A stretch of 31,371 bases of DNA from M3007 sp964589365. GTDB lineage: Bacteria > Bacteroidota > Bacteroidia > Chitinophagales > Saprospiraceae. This document shows positions 7,420-14,215 of the stretch, one piece after another. Position 1 is the first letter of the stretch; each line of letters opens with the position of its first letter. The notes under the pieces were generated by a model. It had not been told where the DNA came from, did not search any database, and saw only the letters and a list, made by a program, of their open reading frames with translations. The translations under genes were made by a program, and so were the position numbers. The stretch lies in contig CAZPTQ010000037.1 of NCBI GenBank assembly GCA_964589365.1, positions 1 to 31,371 on the forward strand. The letters are read 5' to 3'.

Positions 7420-9717
7420 TTACAAGCCACTCGGCGACCACCTTACCCCCAAATACCCCACCTGCCGCATCATCGGCGCCCAGACCTGCGAGCCGTTGAA
7501 AAACGGGGAACTGGGGTTGTCGGCACTGATGATAGCGTGATGCTGCTGATAGCCGGTGATATTTTCGCAGCCGCCGTAGAGTTCGAAGTTCTGACCAAAT
7601 TTGCGGGTCAACTGTGCATTCAGAAGCGCAAACGTGGGCGTTATGGACGGAAAATCATGCGTCAGGTTATGCGGCAAAGGCGAGTTGTCGGGCAAGCGCT
7701 GCGGACCAACTATTTGGACGTAAGTATTGAAAGACCAGCGTTTGTTTGGTGTAGTATAGTCTACCGAAACCAGTCCGCGCTGGCGTGCCACGAGTGGGAT
7801 GGTTTTCAGTTTTCCATCTGCAAATTCTGCCCGCACGTCGTTCCATTTGAACGCAAATTTCACGTCAAGACCTGGTAACGGACTGTATTGAAAATTGAGC
7901 AATGCACTGTTACTGAACGATTTGCCAGTTGAATTATAAAAATATACAACCATGGTCGAGTCGGGCAAAAGCGGCTGCTCTACATCCACCAACACCTGTC
8001 GAACAAAATCAGTGCGGTACAAGTCCACGCTGAAACTCGCGTCGCGTTCGGCAATTTTAAAGTTCTGCGTGAAATTCACCCCGTAATTCCAGGCTTCTTC
8101 TGGGCCTAAAACCTCGACATTCCCACTATTGGGCGAATTGAAAACGAAGTTGCGGTTGCTTGCCAAAAGGCTGATGTTTTCAGCTACCACGTTGGGCGAA
8201 CGGAATCCTCGTCCAGCCGACACCCTCACAATGCTTTTTTCAGTGAAGTTGTACTTGGCACTCAGACGCGGAGTGGCTTGCCAACCAAATCGGCTGTTCC
8301 AGTCAACCCGACCGCCCAGCACTACAACCAAGTCGGGCGTTTCCATCCGTACACTGGGTCGGCTGAAGGTGTACTCGGCCATCAGCCCAGGGACAAATTC
8401 CCGGCGGTCGAGCTTGCCTTCATTCACACTTTCTTGAATATCATCGTATTGAATCGAAGGTGCGACGAGTATTTTGTGGTTGGTGTTGCTGATGATGTTT
8501 TGGAAGAGCGTTTGCCAGTACAAGGATTTTTGCTCAGCAACGTATGCATTAGGGCCGAATTGAGCGCGTGTGCGATGCCACGACGCGCCTAAGATGTTGC
8601 CCAATTCCAGAAATTGTTTGCCCAAAAACTGCTCTTTGCCGTACTTGGCCCAAGCTTCCACGCGGTCGTTGTTTTGGTCAATTTCAAACATCGGCCCAGT
8701 ATAACCCTCGATCTCTCCTAATTGTCCACTTTGGCGACGGTCAGTGAGTGCCTGCACGTTGAACTGGGCGCATCCCGCTGGCCCATCGTATTTCCATCGG
8801 TACAGTCCGTTGAGCTGTTGGCGGTTGGGCGAGTCTTTGAACTTGTCGTCATTCATGTCCCAGTTGTTTTCCACAAAAGAGCCGTGGAGCAAGAGACCAT
8901 TCGAAGCAGTTTTGCCTTTTTTATTCAAATGGACATTCACTTCGCCACGCCCTTCGGTGCTGCTGAAAACATTGACAAACAAAGGTTTGTCCAGGTCTGG
9001 TTTCACTATTTCAGCGTTCACTTGTCCGGTGATGCCCGTATTGCCGTTCTTGACAGTGCTCGCCCCTTTGGCCAAATCCACGCCACTCAGCCAGGTTCCC
9101 GGGATATATTCGAACGCAAACGGCGTTGCAATACCCGTCATGGTAGGGCGATTTTCAACAAGAAATTGACTGTAAATGCCGCGCAAGCCAAGGAGTTGGA
9201 TTTCTTTCACACCTGTCAGGGCATTGGCGTACGTCACATCAATTGCGCCGTTGGTTTGGAAGCTCTCGGATAGGTTGCAGCAGGGCGCTTTACGGAGTTC
9301 TTTGCTTGTAATGGTTTCCACATTGCGAACGCCAAGGGTCGAAATGTGCGTATCGAAGCCCTTGCCTTGCACCGTCACTTCTTGTAGTTGGGCCACGCCC
9401 GTTACTTCCACCCAAATTTTGTCTTCTCCGGGCAGCACTTGCACTTCTGCGGAGGTATAGCCGACGTAGTTGACCACCAATGTGGTTTCTGAATTGCGGG
9501 CGGGAAGGCTGAAACGGCCTTCTGTGTCGGTCACAGTACCTTGTTTCGTGTCTTTCCAAAAGACCGAGGCCCCGATGAGGACTTCTTCTTTTTCGTTGGT
9601 GACGATGCCGGAAATGGTGGATTTGTTTATTTGGGGATTTGGGGATGGAGGGTCCGTTTGAGCAAAAGCCGAACTAAATCCTGCTATAAACCCAAGTAGG
9701 GCGATGATATTTTTCAT
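7420..9717 (-). CDS. TonB-dependent receptor, probable metal uptake
   Basis: A 765-aa outer-membrane receptor. It has a signal peptide (MKNIIALLGFIAGFSSAFAQ), a carboxypeptidase-regulatory-like domain at about 33-110 (SGIVTNEKEEVLIGASVFWK, VNYVGYTSAEV), a plug domain at about 115-230 and a 22-strand-type barrel ending VGYLGVRW near the C-terminus. The plug contains LRKAPCCNLSESFQTNGAID, a double-cysteine motif I associate with receptors encoded beside HMA proteins. An open frame extends upstream to 9894, but the ATG at 9717 starts the signal peptide. It lies between the Cys-rich HYC_CC_PP-type gene (149 bp upstream) and the exported HMA gene (20 bp downstream), so a role in soft-metal (copper?) import is likely but inferred. 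Confidence 0.9.
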   Translation of the reverse strand: MKNIIALLGFIAGFSSAFAQTDPPSPNPQINKSTISGIVTNEKEEVLIGASVFWKDTKQGTVTDTEGRFSLPARNSETTLVVNYVGYTSAEVQVLPGEDKIWVEVTGVAQLQEVTVQGKGFDTHISTLGVRNVETITSKELRKAPCCNLSESFQTNGAIDVTYANALTGVKEIQLLGLRGIYSQFLVENRPTMTGIATPFAFEYIPGTWLSGVDLAKGASTVKNGNTGITGQVNAEIVKPDLDKPLFVNVFSSTEGRGEVNVHLNKKGKTASNGLLLHGSFVENNWDMNDDKFKDSPNRQQLNGLYRWKYDGPAGCAQFNVQALTDRRQSGQLGEIEGYTGPMFEIDQNNDRVEAWAKYGKEQFLGKQFLELGNILGASWHRTRAQFGPNAYVAEQKSLYWQTLFQNIISNTNHKILVAPSIQYDDIQESVNEGKLDRREFVPGLMAEYTFSRPSVRMETPDLVVVLGGRVDWNSRFGWQATPRLSAKYNFTEKSIVRVSAGRGFRSPNVVAENISLLASNRNFVFNSPNSGNVEVLGPEEAWNYGVNFTQNFKIAERDASFSVDLYRTDFVRQVLVDVEQPLLPDSTMVVYFYNSTGKSFSNSALLNFQYSPLPGLDVKFAFKWNDVRAEFADGKLKTIPLVARQRGLVSVDYTTPNKRWSFNTYVQIVGPQRLPDNSPLPHNLTHDFPSITPTFALLNAQLTRKFGQNFELYGGCENITGYQQHHAIISADNPSSPFFNGSQVWAPMMRQVGYLGVRWSPSGL

Positions 9718-9865
9718 TGCTGGAAGTTGCTTGTGTTGCGGAAAGTTATTCCGTCTGTAAGTGTTATAGTTGCCTGAAACGAAGTTCAGGGTAGGAGCAT
9801 TGACGATATCGAAGTTTCGCCTAATGCCGCTAAAGCAGATCATTAATCCGCCGAGCAACAAAGAT

Positions 9866-10378
9866 TTAGCAACGAAAAACACCGTGGCGCACACAGATCA
9901 TGCGCCCGGAAGGGGAAGGAGGCGGTCGTTCAAATGCTTGGAAATCTCCCTGTTGAACATCCCAAAAAACTGGGGGGAAAGCCTGAAAACTGGGGATGAT
10001 TGTCCAGGCTTTGGGGAAATCAAGTTTCTTAAAATCAGCGCTGCCGACTTCAAATTCAGTCTTGAGTTGGAAAACCTGCGTGGTCTTTTTAGTACATCCT
10101 TGTTTTTCAGGAGCAGGCTTTTGGCAACAAGCAGGTTTCGAGGGCGAAACCTTTTTTGCACAGCAATCAGATTCCTGAACACTGGAAATATTGACCGGGT
10201 GACTTTGAGTCACCCGGTCAATGTTTCCTGCTTGACAAGCATCGTCGGCATCAAAAAGGGAGACGGATGTCTTTCCCAGACAGTAGCAATAAACTTTCTG
10301 TACGCTCACGCCGACAGAAGCACTGAGCAGTGCAGCCATCCAAAGCCAAACGAACGATTTATTGGTACGGGAAATCAT
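9866..10378 (-). CDS. Cys-rich exported protein, HYC_CC_PP family-like
   Basis: A 170-aa protein with an N-terminal signal/anchor helix (residues 9-26), then KVYCYCLGKTSVSLF (the HYC position, here YCYC), CC at 72-73, a second CC at 84-85, Cys95 and a C-terminal RPPP at 151-154. This order matches the Bacteroidota HYC_CC_PP family, small exported proteins encoded just before metal-type TonB receptors and HMA proteins, exactly as here. The cysteines suggest metal binding; no activity is established. Residues about 50-65 (GNIDRVTQSHPVNIS) are encoded by a 45-bp hairpin that looks inserted in frame. An overlapping plus-strand frame (9770-10453) is regarded as a shadow. Confidence 0.75.
   Translation of the reverse strand: MISRTNKSFVWLWMAALLSASVGVSVQKVYCYCLGKTSVSLFDADDACQAGNIDRVTQSHPVNISSVQESDCCAKKVSPSKPACCQKPAPEKQGCTKKTTQVFQLKTEFEVGSADFKKLDFPKAWTIIPSFQAFPPVFWDVQQGDFQAFERPPPSPSGRMICVRHGVFRC
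10184..10228. repeat. Near-perfect 21-bp-arm hairpin inside the HYC_CC_PP-like gene
   Basis: Left arm 10184-10204 and right arm 10208-10228 are reverse complements except for one base, with a three-base loop ttg. The core attgaccgggtgact is perfect. The hairpin is read in frame, giving symmetrical peptides on both strands (GNIDRVT and SHPVNI). It looks like a small palindromic element that kept the reading frame. Confidence 0.92.
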
Positions 10379-10394
10379 TTTTTAAAATCGAACA

Positions 10395-10425
10395 CAAAGG
10401 TAAAATCAGATATTAAGAACAGCAA
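10395..10425 (-). promoter_or_regulatory. Predicted promoter of the metal operon
   Basis: On the minus strand TACCTTTG (10395-10402) fits the TAnnTTTG -7 box, with a TTG 20 bases upstream (10423-10425). Transcription would start about ten bases before the ATG at 10378. With 10621-10646 this accounts for the 316-bp divergent gap 10379-10694, the rest of which is AT-rich and shows no gene. Confidence 0.5.
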
Positions 10426-10620
10426 TTCAAAGCAATGGTTTGCCAAGCGTTGACACATTCAAGTGGCGTTTGCTTACCAAAAACAAGAACAACACAGCAT
10501 TCGGTTGCATATAAAAAATACAAAACAAGAAAGGTTGTTTGCGTTAATACAGCGAAATAATTTGTTTTTTTTCATTTTTTTCAAAAAAATCTTCGTAAAT
10601 AATTCACGCAAGGGGAATTT

Positions 10621-10646
10621 TTTGCATTAAAAGACATTTATATTTG
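10621..10646 (+). promoter_or_regulatory. Predicted promoter of the SARP-like regulator gene
   Basis: TATATTTG at 10639-10646 is an exact TAnnTTTG -7 box. A TTTG lies at 10621-10624, but the 14-base spacing is shorter than the usual 19-21, so the -33 assignment is doubtful. The implied start site is near 10653, about 40 bases before the ATG. Confidence 0.45.
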
Positions 10647-10694
10647 CAGTACAAAGAAACCACCCAATCTACTAACCTTATTCCCCCATAACCT

Positions 10695-12005
10695 ATGCCC
10701 CCCCAAAAGGTATTCTATTGCGGCAGCAATGCCAATCTCTTGCGCACCCTCCGCGCAAGCGGCGGCGGATCGCTTCAAGTGGAGCAAATTCCTGAATCTC
10801 TATCCTTCAACGACCTTGCCCGAATGTCAGATGTTGGTATGCTCGTGCTGCAACACGAGCCGCCCTCATCGGATAGTTTCGCCTCGCTCCGCAATTGGCA
10901 GCGCGAAAATCCAGATGTGCCGGTGCTGGTGCTGACTTCTGATTACACCCCCGACACCACTAAATTTCTAATGCGTTCTGGCGCTAAAGAGGTGCTTCCA
11001 TTGCCTGTAGACGGCGACAAGGTGCTGGCTTGCTACGAGGCATTTTTACCTGGCTTTCGGCACGCTCCTCCAAAAACAATCAAGGGGGGCAAAAAGGGTA
11101 CAAAAACAGGCAATATGTTGCTGGCCGCAGCTGCCCCAGGCATTGTGGTCGCCGGGGTGGAAATGCAGGCTACGATCCTGCCGCAACTACCCCAACAAGC
11201 CCAGGCTGTCATCGAACAAAGTGTCGAAAACTTTTACAATGGCTTGGAGGTCAACTATTTTGGCTTATTGAAAGTACGCCTGAACGGCAAAAAAATTGAT
11301 TTCAACTGGCAGGCAAAAATGCTGTTCGGCTATTTAGCCTACCACTCCAACAAGGCGCTTTCCCGTGATCATTTGGCTCGCGTTTTTTGGCCCGAAAAAC
11401 AAGAAAGCCAACCTGAAAGCGCACGTCGCAGCCTCAACGTGGAACTCAACCATATCCGCAAAGCCATCCGTCAGCAGACAGGTATGCAACGCGAACTGAT
11501 TGTATTCGACAAGAACTGCTACCGCCTCCAACTTGATCGCCCGATGCTGTCTGACGTAGCAACGTTTAAGGCTTTGTGCCAAAAAATTCAGATGCTACAA
11601 CGCGAGGGCCAGCCCGTGCCAGACGAGATTTTCCAGCAAGTCATTCAAACGTATTCGAGCAATTTCCTCGACGACTGCCCTGAGGATGCGCTCAATTGGG
11701 TGGAAGTGGAGCGTCAGCATCTGGGTGCGCTTTTCGAGCAATTGGCCGATCTGTACAGCGCCCAACTTTGCGACAAAGGGGAATACTACCGCGCAACCTC
11801 TGTGTGCCACGAAATCCTCACGCGCGACCAGCGTATGGAGGCGATCCACCGCCGGCTGATGTTTTGTTATGGCAAGCTGGGTATGTGCAACAAGGTTGGG
11901 CAACAATACCGCCTGCTCTGCCAAATCATGGAAAGAGAGTTCCAGTCTAAACCTTCGGCAGAGACTACACGGCTTTACCTGCAAATAAAAAAGGAGTGTG
12001 AGTAG
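10695..12005 (+). CDS. SARP/BTAD-type transcriptional regulator with degenerate receiver domain
   Basis: A 436-aa three-part protein. Residues 1-115 have receiver-like topology (VGMLVLQHEPP, PVLVLTSD, SGAKEVLPLPVD), but the phospho-acceptor Asp is replaced (Gln53/His54) and the conserved Lys is Leu. Residues about 185-290 form an OmpR-like winged helix (VNYFGLLKVRLNGKKIDF, then LSRDHLARVFWPEK and ARRSLNVELNHIRKAI). Residues about 297-430 are a bacterial transcriptional activator domain (DVATFKALCQ, then FLDDCPEDALNWVEVERQHL, ATSVCHEILTRD). It should bind DNA but probably does not respond to phosphorylation. A Gly/Lys-rich linker and a hydrophobic Ala-rich stretch lie at about 128-155. It is transcribed divergently from the metal operon. 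Targets unknown. Confidence 0.85.
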   Translation: MPPQKVFYCGSNANLLRTLRASGGGSLQVEQIPESLSFNDLARMSDVGMLVLQHEPPSSDSFASLRNWQRENPDVPVLVLTSDYTPDTTKFLMRSGAKEVLPLPVDGDKVLACYEAFLPGFRHAPPKTIKGGKKGTKTGNMLLAAAAPGIVVAGVEMQATILPQLPQQAQAVIEQSVENFYNGLEVNYFGLLKVRLNGKKIDFNWQAKMLFGYLAYHSNKALSRDHLARVFWPEKQESQPESARRSLNVELNHIRKAIRQQTGMQRELIVFDKNCYRLQLDRPMLSDVATFKALCQKIQMLQREGQPVPDEIFQQVIQTYSSNFLDDCPEDALNWVEVERQHLGALFEQLADLYSAQLCDKGEYYRATSVCHEILTRDQRMEAIHRRLMFCYGKLGMCNKVGQQYRLLCQIMEREFQSKPSAETTRLYLQIKKECE

Positions 12006-12007
12006 GA

Positions 12008-12066
12008 TTTTGGACTGCTGGACTTTGGATCCTCTAATGCCCAACGTCCAACAATCCAACGTCCAA
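12008..12066. repeat. Nested inverted repeat after the SARP-like gene
   Basis: Repeated TGGAC/TTGGAT words form an inverted repeat: tggactttggat at 12019-12030 against atccaacgtcca at 12054-12065 (one mismatch), with outer ttttggac / gtccaaaa pairing. It starts three bases after the stop codon and could act as a terminator, but no T-tract follows on the plus strand. It also resembles the short low-complexity repeats found elsewhere in the window. Confidence 0.55.
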
Positions 12067-12093
12067 AAAAATGGAATAGACAAGCAGGGTTTG

Positions 12094-12101
12094 TAAGTTT
12101 G
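12094..12101 (+). promoter_or_regulatory. Putative -7 box upstream of the acyl-CoA dehydrogenase gene
   Basis: TAAGTTTG is an exact TAnnTTTG match about 50 bases before the preferred start at 12151. No well-spaced TTTG was found upstream, so confidence is limited. Confidence 0.35.
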
Positions 12102-12150
12102 CGCCCCCAAACTTATGCGAACACACCTCAACATTCCAGCACTCAGACTC

Positions 12151-13308
12151 ATGGACACAATAGGCATTTTAGGGGCGGGCGCAATGGGCAGCGGTATAGC
12201 ACAAGTGGCTGCTGCTTCAGGGCACAACGTGGTGATTTGCGACAACCTTATCATCGCGCTCACAAAGGCAAGCCGCAATGTGCAGGCTACGCTTAAAACT
12301 TTGGTGGATAAGGGGAAAATGACCGATGCAGATTCTTATGCACTGTTCAGTCGCCTCAAATTTACCGATCACATGAGCGAGTTCCGCGACTGCTCTATCG
12401 TCATTGAGGCTATTGTTGAAGATATTGAGCAGAAGCAAATAGCCTTCCGAAGTATGGAAGCCATTGTTGACAAGAGCACTATCCTCGCCAGCAACACGTC
12501 CTCGCTTTCTATCTCCGCCATGGGGGCTCCGCTCAAGCACCCGGAGCGCATTTTAGGAGTACATTTTTTCAATCCCGCACCACTTATGCGGCTTGTGGAG
12601 ATTATCCCTGGCTTACAGACTGACCCTGATGTGGTTGAGCGCGGCAAAAGTCTTATTGATGGTTGGGGCAAGACTACCGTCGTGGCAAAAGATACGCCGG
12701 GCTTTATTGTCAATAGGGTGGCCAGGCCCTACTATGGCGAAGCACTGCGCATTTTTGATGAGGGCATCGCCGATGAGGCAACGATTGACTGGGCGATGCG
12801 CGAACTCTGCGGTTTTCGCATGGGGCCATTTGAACTGATGGATTTCATCGGCAACGACATCAACTACGCTGTTACAGAGGTGGTGTTTTCCAATTTCTTT
12901 TTTGATCCCCGCTACAAACCTTCTTTCACACAAAAAAGGCTAGTGGAAGCCCATTACTTTGGTCGAAAGAGCGGTCGTGGATTTTATGACTACAGAAATG
13001 GCGTAGCCCTTCCAGAACCCACCAAAGACGAAGCCCTTGGCCGCGAAATCGCCACCCGTATTCTCGCCATGCTCATCAACGAAGCTTCAGACGCACTTTA
13101 TCTCCGGGTAGCCAGCCGCGAAGACATTGAATTGGCCATGACCCAGGGCGTAAACTATCCCAAGGGCCTCCTCTCTTGGGCCGACGAGATTGGCATCCCA
13201 AACATAGTAGAAAAACTCGATTCCCTCTATGTGGAATACCTCGAAGACCGCTACCGTTGCAGTCCACTGCTACGGAAAATGAACCGCGACGGGAAGCGAT
13301 TTTTTTGA
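12151..13308 (+). CDS. 3-hydroxyacyl-CoA (3-hydroxybutyryl-CoA) dehydrogenase
   Basis: A 385-aa NAD-dependent enzyme that interconverts 3-hydroxyacyl-CoA and 3-oxoacyl-CoA in fatty acid or aromatic degradation. The Rossmann motif is GILGAGAMGSGIAQ (Gly8-x-Gly-xx-Gly13). It continues with SNTSSLSIS, HFFNPAPLMRLVEI (catalytic His) and DTPGFIVNRV, then a first 3HCDH C-terminal domain (GPFELMDFIGNDIN, GRKSGRGFYDY). Residues about 300-385 form a second 3HCDH-type domain (ILAMLINEASDAL, QGVNYPKGLLSWAD), as in PaaH-like forms rather than the 280-aa short form. The frame is open from ATG 12115, but ATG 12151 is placed correctly for the nucleotide-binding fold. The HIT gene follows 36 bp later. Confidence 0.92.
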   Translation: MDTIGILGAGAMGSGIAQVAAASGHNVVICDNLIIALTKASRNVQATLKTLVDKGKMTDADSYALFSRLKFTDHMSEFRDCSIVIEAIVEDIEQKQIAFRSMEAIVDKSTILASNTSSLSISAMGAPLKHPERILGVHFFNPAPLMRLVEIIPGLQTDPDVVERGKSLIDGWGKTTVVAKDTPGFIVNRVARPYYGEALRIFDEGIADEATIDWAMRELCGFRMGPFELMDFIGNDINYAVTEVVFSNFFFDPRYKPSFTQKRLVEAHYFGRKSGRGFYDYRNGVALPEPTKDEALGREIATRILAMLINEASDALYLRVASREDIELAMTQGVNYPKGLLSWADEIGIPNIVEKLDSLYVEYLEDRYRCSPLLRKMNRDGKRFF

Positions 13309-13338
13309 TCGCTTCATCACTCCATCACTCCATCACTT
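13293..13338. repeat. Hairpin at the stop codon plus octamer repeat
   Basis: A perfect 8-bp inverted repeat (gaagcgat 13293-13300, atcgcttc 13308-13315, loop ttttttg) spans the stop codon of the dehydrogenase gene. It runs into three direct copies of catcact[ct] at 13315-13338, ending six bases before the HIT start. It could be a weak terminator or attenuator between the two genes. Confidence 0.6.
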
Positions 13339-13344
13339 CATATC

Positions 13345-13743
13345 ATGCCATCCATCTTCACTAAAATCGTCAACGGCGAAATTCCTTGCCACAAAATTGC
13401 CGAAACAGACGACTATCTTGCGTTCCTCGATGTGCGCCCTCAGACTTATGGACATACGCTCTGCATCACGAAGCAGGAGATTGATTACATTTTTGATGTG
13501 GATGACGAGCTTTACGCTGGGCTATGGCTTTTTGCCAAAATTGTGGCCAAGGGCGTAAAAAAAGCCGTGCCCTGCAAACGTGTATGTATCGTGGTCATTG
13601 GCGACGAAGTGCCGCACACGCATGTGCATTTGCTCCCGTTCAACAGCATGGAAGATGTGACGTTCAGCCGGGGCGCGAAGGTGAATCTCTCTCAGGAGGA
13701 GATGGCGGCATTGGCGGAGAAGATTGCTGCGGAGGTAGTGTAA
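13345..13743 (+). CDS. HIT family nucleotide-binding protein
   Basis: A 132-aa histidine triad protein of the HINT branch, which hydrolyses nucleotide phosphoramidates or AMP-linked substrates in the cytosol. The active site HTHVHLLP gives His91, His93 and His95, and the family start IFTKIVNGEIPCHKI is present. Length is typical (110-140 aa). It follows the dehydrogenase on the same strand after the hairpin and octamer repeat, so it may share its transcript. A strong hairpin follows the stop by seven bases. Confidence 0.93.
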   Translation: MPSIFTKIVNGEIPCHKIAETDDYLAFLDVRPQTYGHTLCITKQEIDYIFDVDDELYAGLWLFAKIVAKGVKKAVPCKRVCIVVIGDEVPHTHVHLLPFNSMEDVTFSRGAKVNLSQEEMAALAEKIAAEVV

Positions 13744-13749
13744 ACAAGC

Positions 13750-13776
13750 CCTCGTAGGGTTTAAAAACCTACGAGG
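13750..13776 (+). terminator. Hairpin terminator after the HIT gene
   Basis: The arms cctcgtagg (13750-13758) and cctacgagg (13768-13776) are perfectly complementary, and the loop gtttaaaaa can pair further. A short T-run (ttt) follows. It starts seven bases after the HIT stop. The layout resembles the hairpin at 27227-27259. Confidence 0.6.
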
Positions 13777-13777
13777 T

Positions 13778-13900
13778 TTAAGTCCCCCCATCAATCAACG
13801 GCAACGTGACTGTAAAATACTGCCCATCATCTATCACATCAAAGCCCGTAATCCCCAACTATTCATAGCGCTGGCGAAGGTTGTCTAACCCCACGAAATT
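13778..13900 (-). pseudogene. C-terminal remnant of a LytS-type sensor histidine kinase
   Basis: Read on the minus strand, 13900 down to 13778 gives NFVGLDNLRQRYE, a TAG stop, then LGITGFDVIDDGQYFTVTLP and LID, ending at TAA 13778-13780. The motif GLDNLRQRYE and the closing FTV-LPLI are the typical end of the ATPase domain of Bacteroidota LytS/YehU-like kinases. The in-frame TAG, plus loss of phase just upstream (NLQTNPI is found in another frame), shows that it is dead. Nothing of the rest of the kinase is present. The 472-bp gap 13744-14215 holds this, the hairpin and the cupin remnant. Confidence 0.7.
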
Positions 13901-13908
13901 GGATTAGT

Positions 13909-14122
13909 CTGCAAGTTGCTTATGGCCTTGCACGCGATGGCAAGACAAACAAAAAAGGTATCCCCTACAATCCCTTCCATCTACCGATGCTGGTGCATTG
14001 GAGCGATACCAATTTACCCCGACTATTCAGGTTTTTGGAACCCCTTAATGCGCTGGTTGCAACAACTGGCCGTAATAAGGGGCGTTGACCAACAGTTGAT
14101 TCATCGGTATGTGAGGATATAA
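13909..14122 (+). pseudogene. C-terminal remnant of a cupin-domain protein
   Basis: In frame from 13909 the plus strand reads LQVAYGLARDGKTNKKGIPY, then NPFHLPMLVHWSDTN and RLFRFLEPLNALVATTGRNKG, before a TGA. A one-base shift then continues GVDQQLIHRYVRI to a TAA at 14120-14122. The segment GLARDGKTNKKG-P followed by a hydrophobic tail recalls the C-terminus of small cupin proteins. The N-terminal cupin barrel is absent, and the frame is broken near 14084. Identification rests on remembered family pattern, so it is moderate. Confidence 0.5.
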
Positions 14123-14175
14123 GTAACCGAGCAAAAATTACGCTTTCCTACCCTTTCAAAATCGAGGTTTTAGCC

Positions 14176-14183
14176 TACTTTTG
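14176..14183 (+). promoter_or_regulatory. Putative -7 box of asnS
   Basis: TACTTTTG fits TAnnTTTG exactly and lies 32 bases before the asnS ATG, so transcription would start near 14190. A clean TTTG -33 element is not evident. Confidence 0.45.
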
Positions 14184-14215
14184 CGCCTCTTTTTTAATAT
14201 TTAGACAGCCTCAAC

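Noticed and set aside
9770..10453. 227-codon plus-strand open frame over the start of the metal operon
   Set aside because: It is antisense to the receptor leader and the Cys-rich gene, has no family character, and exists largely because the hairpin reads similarly on both strands.
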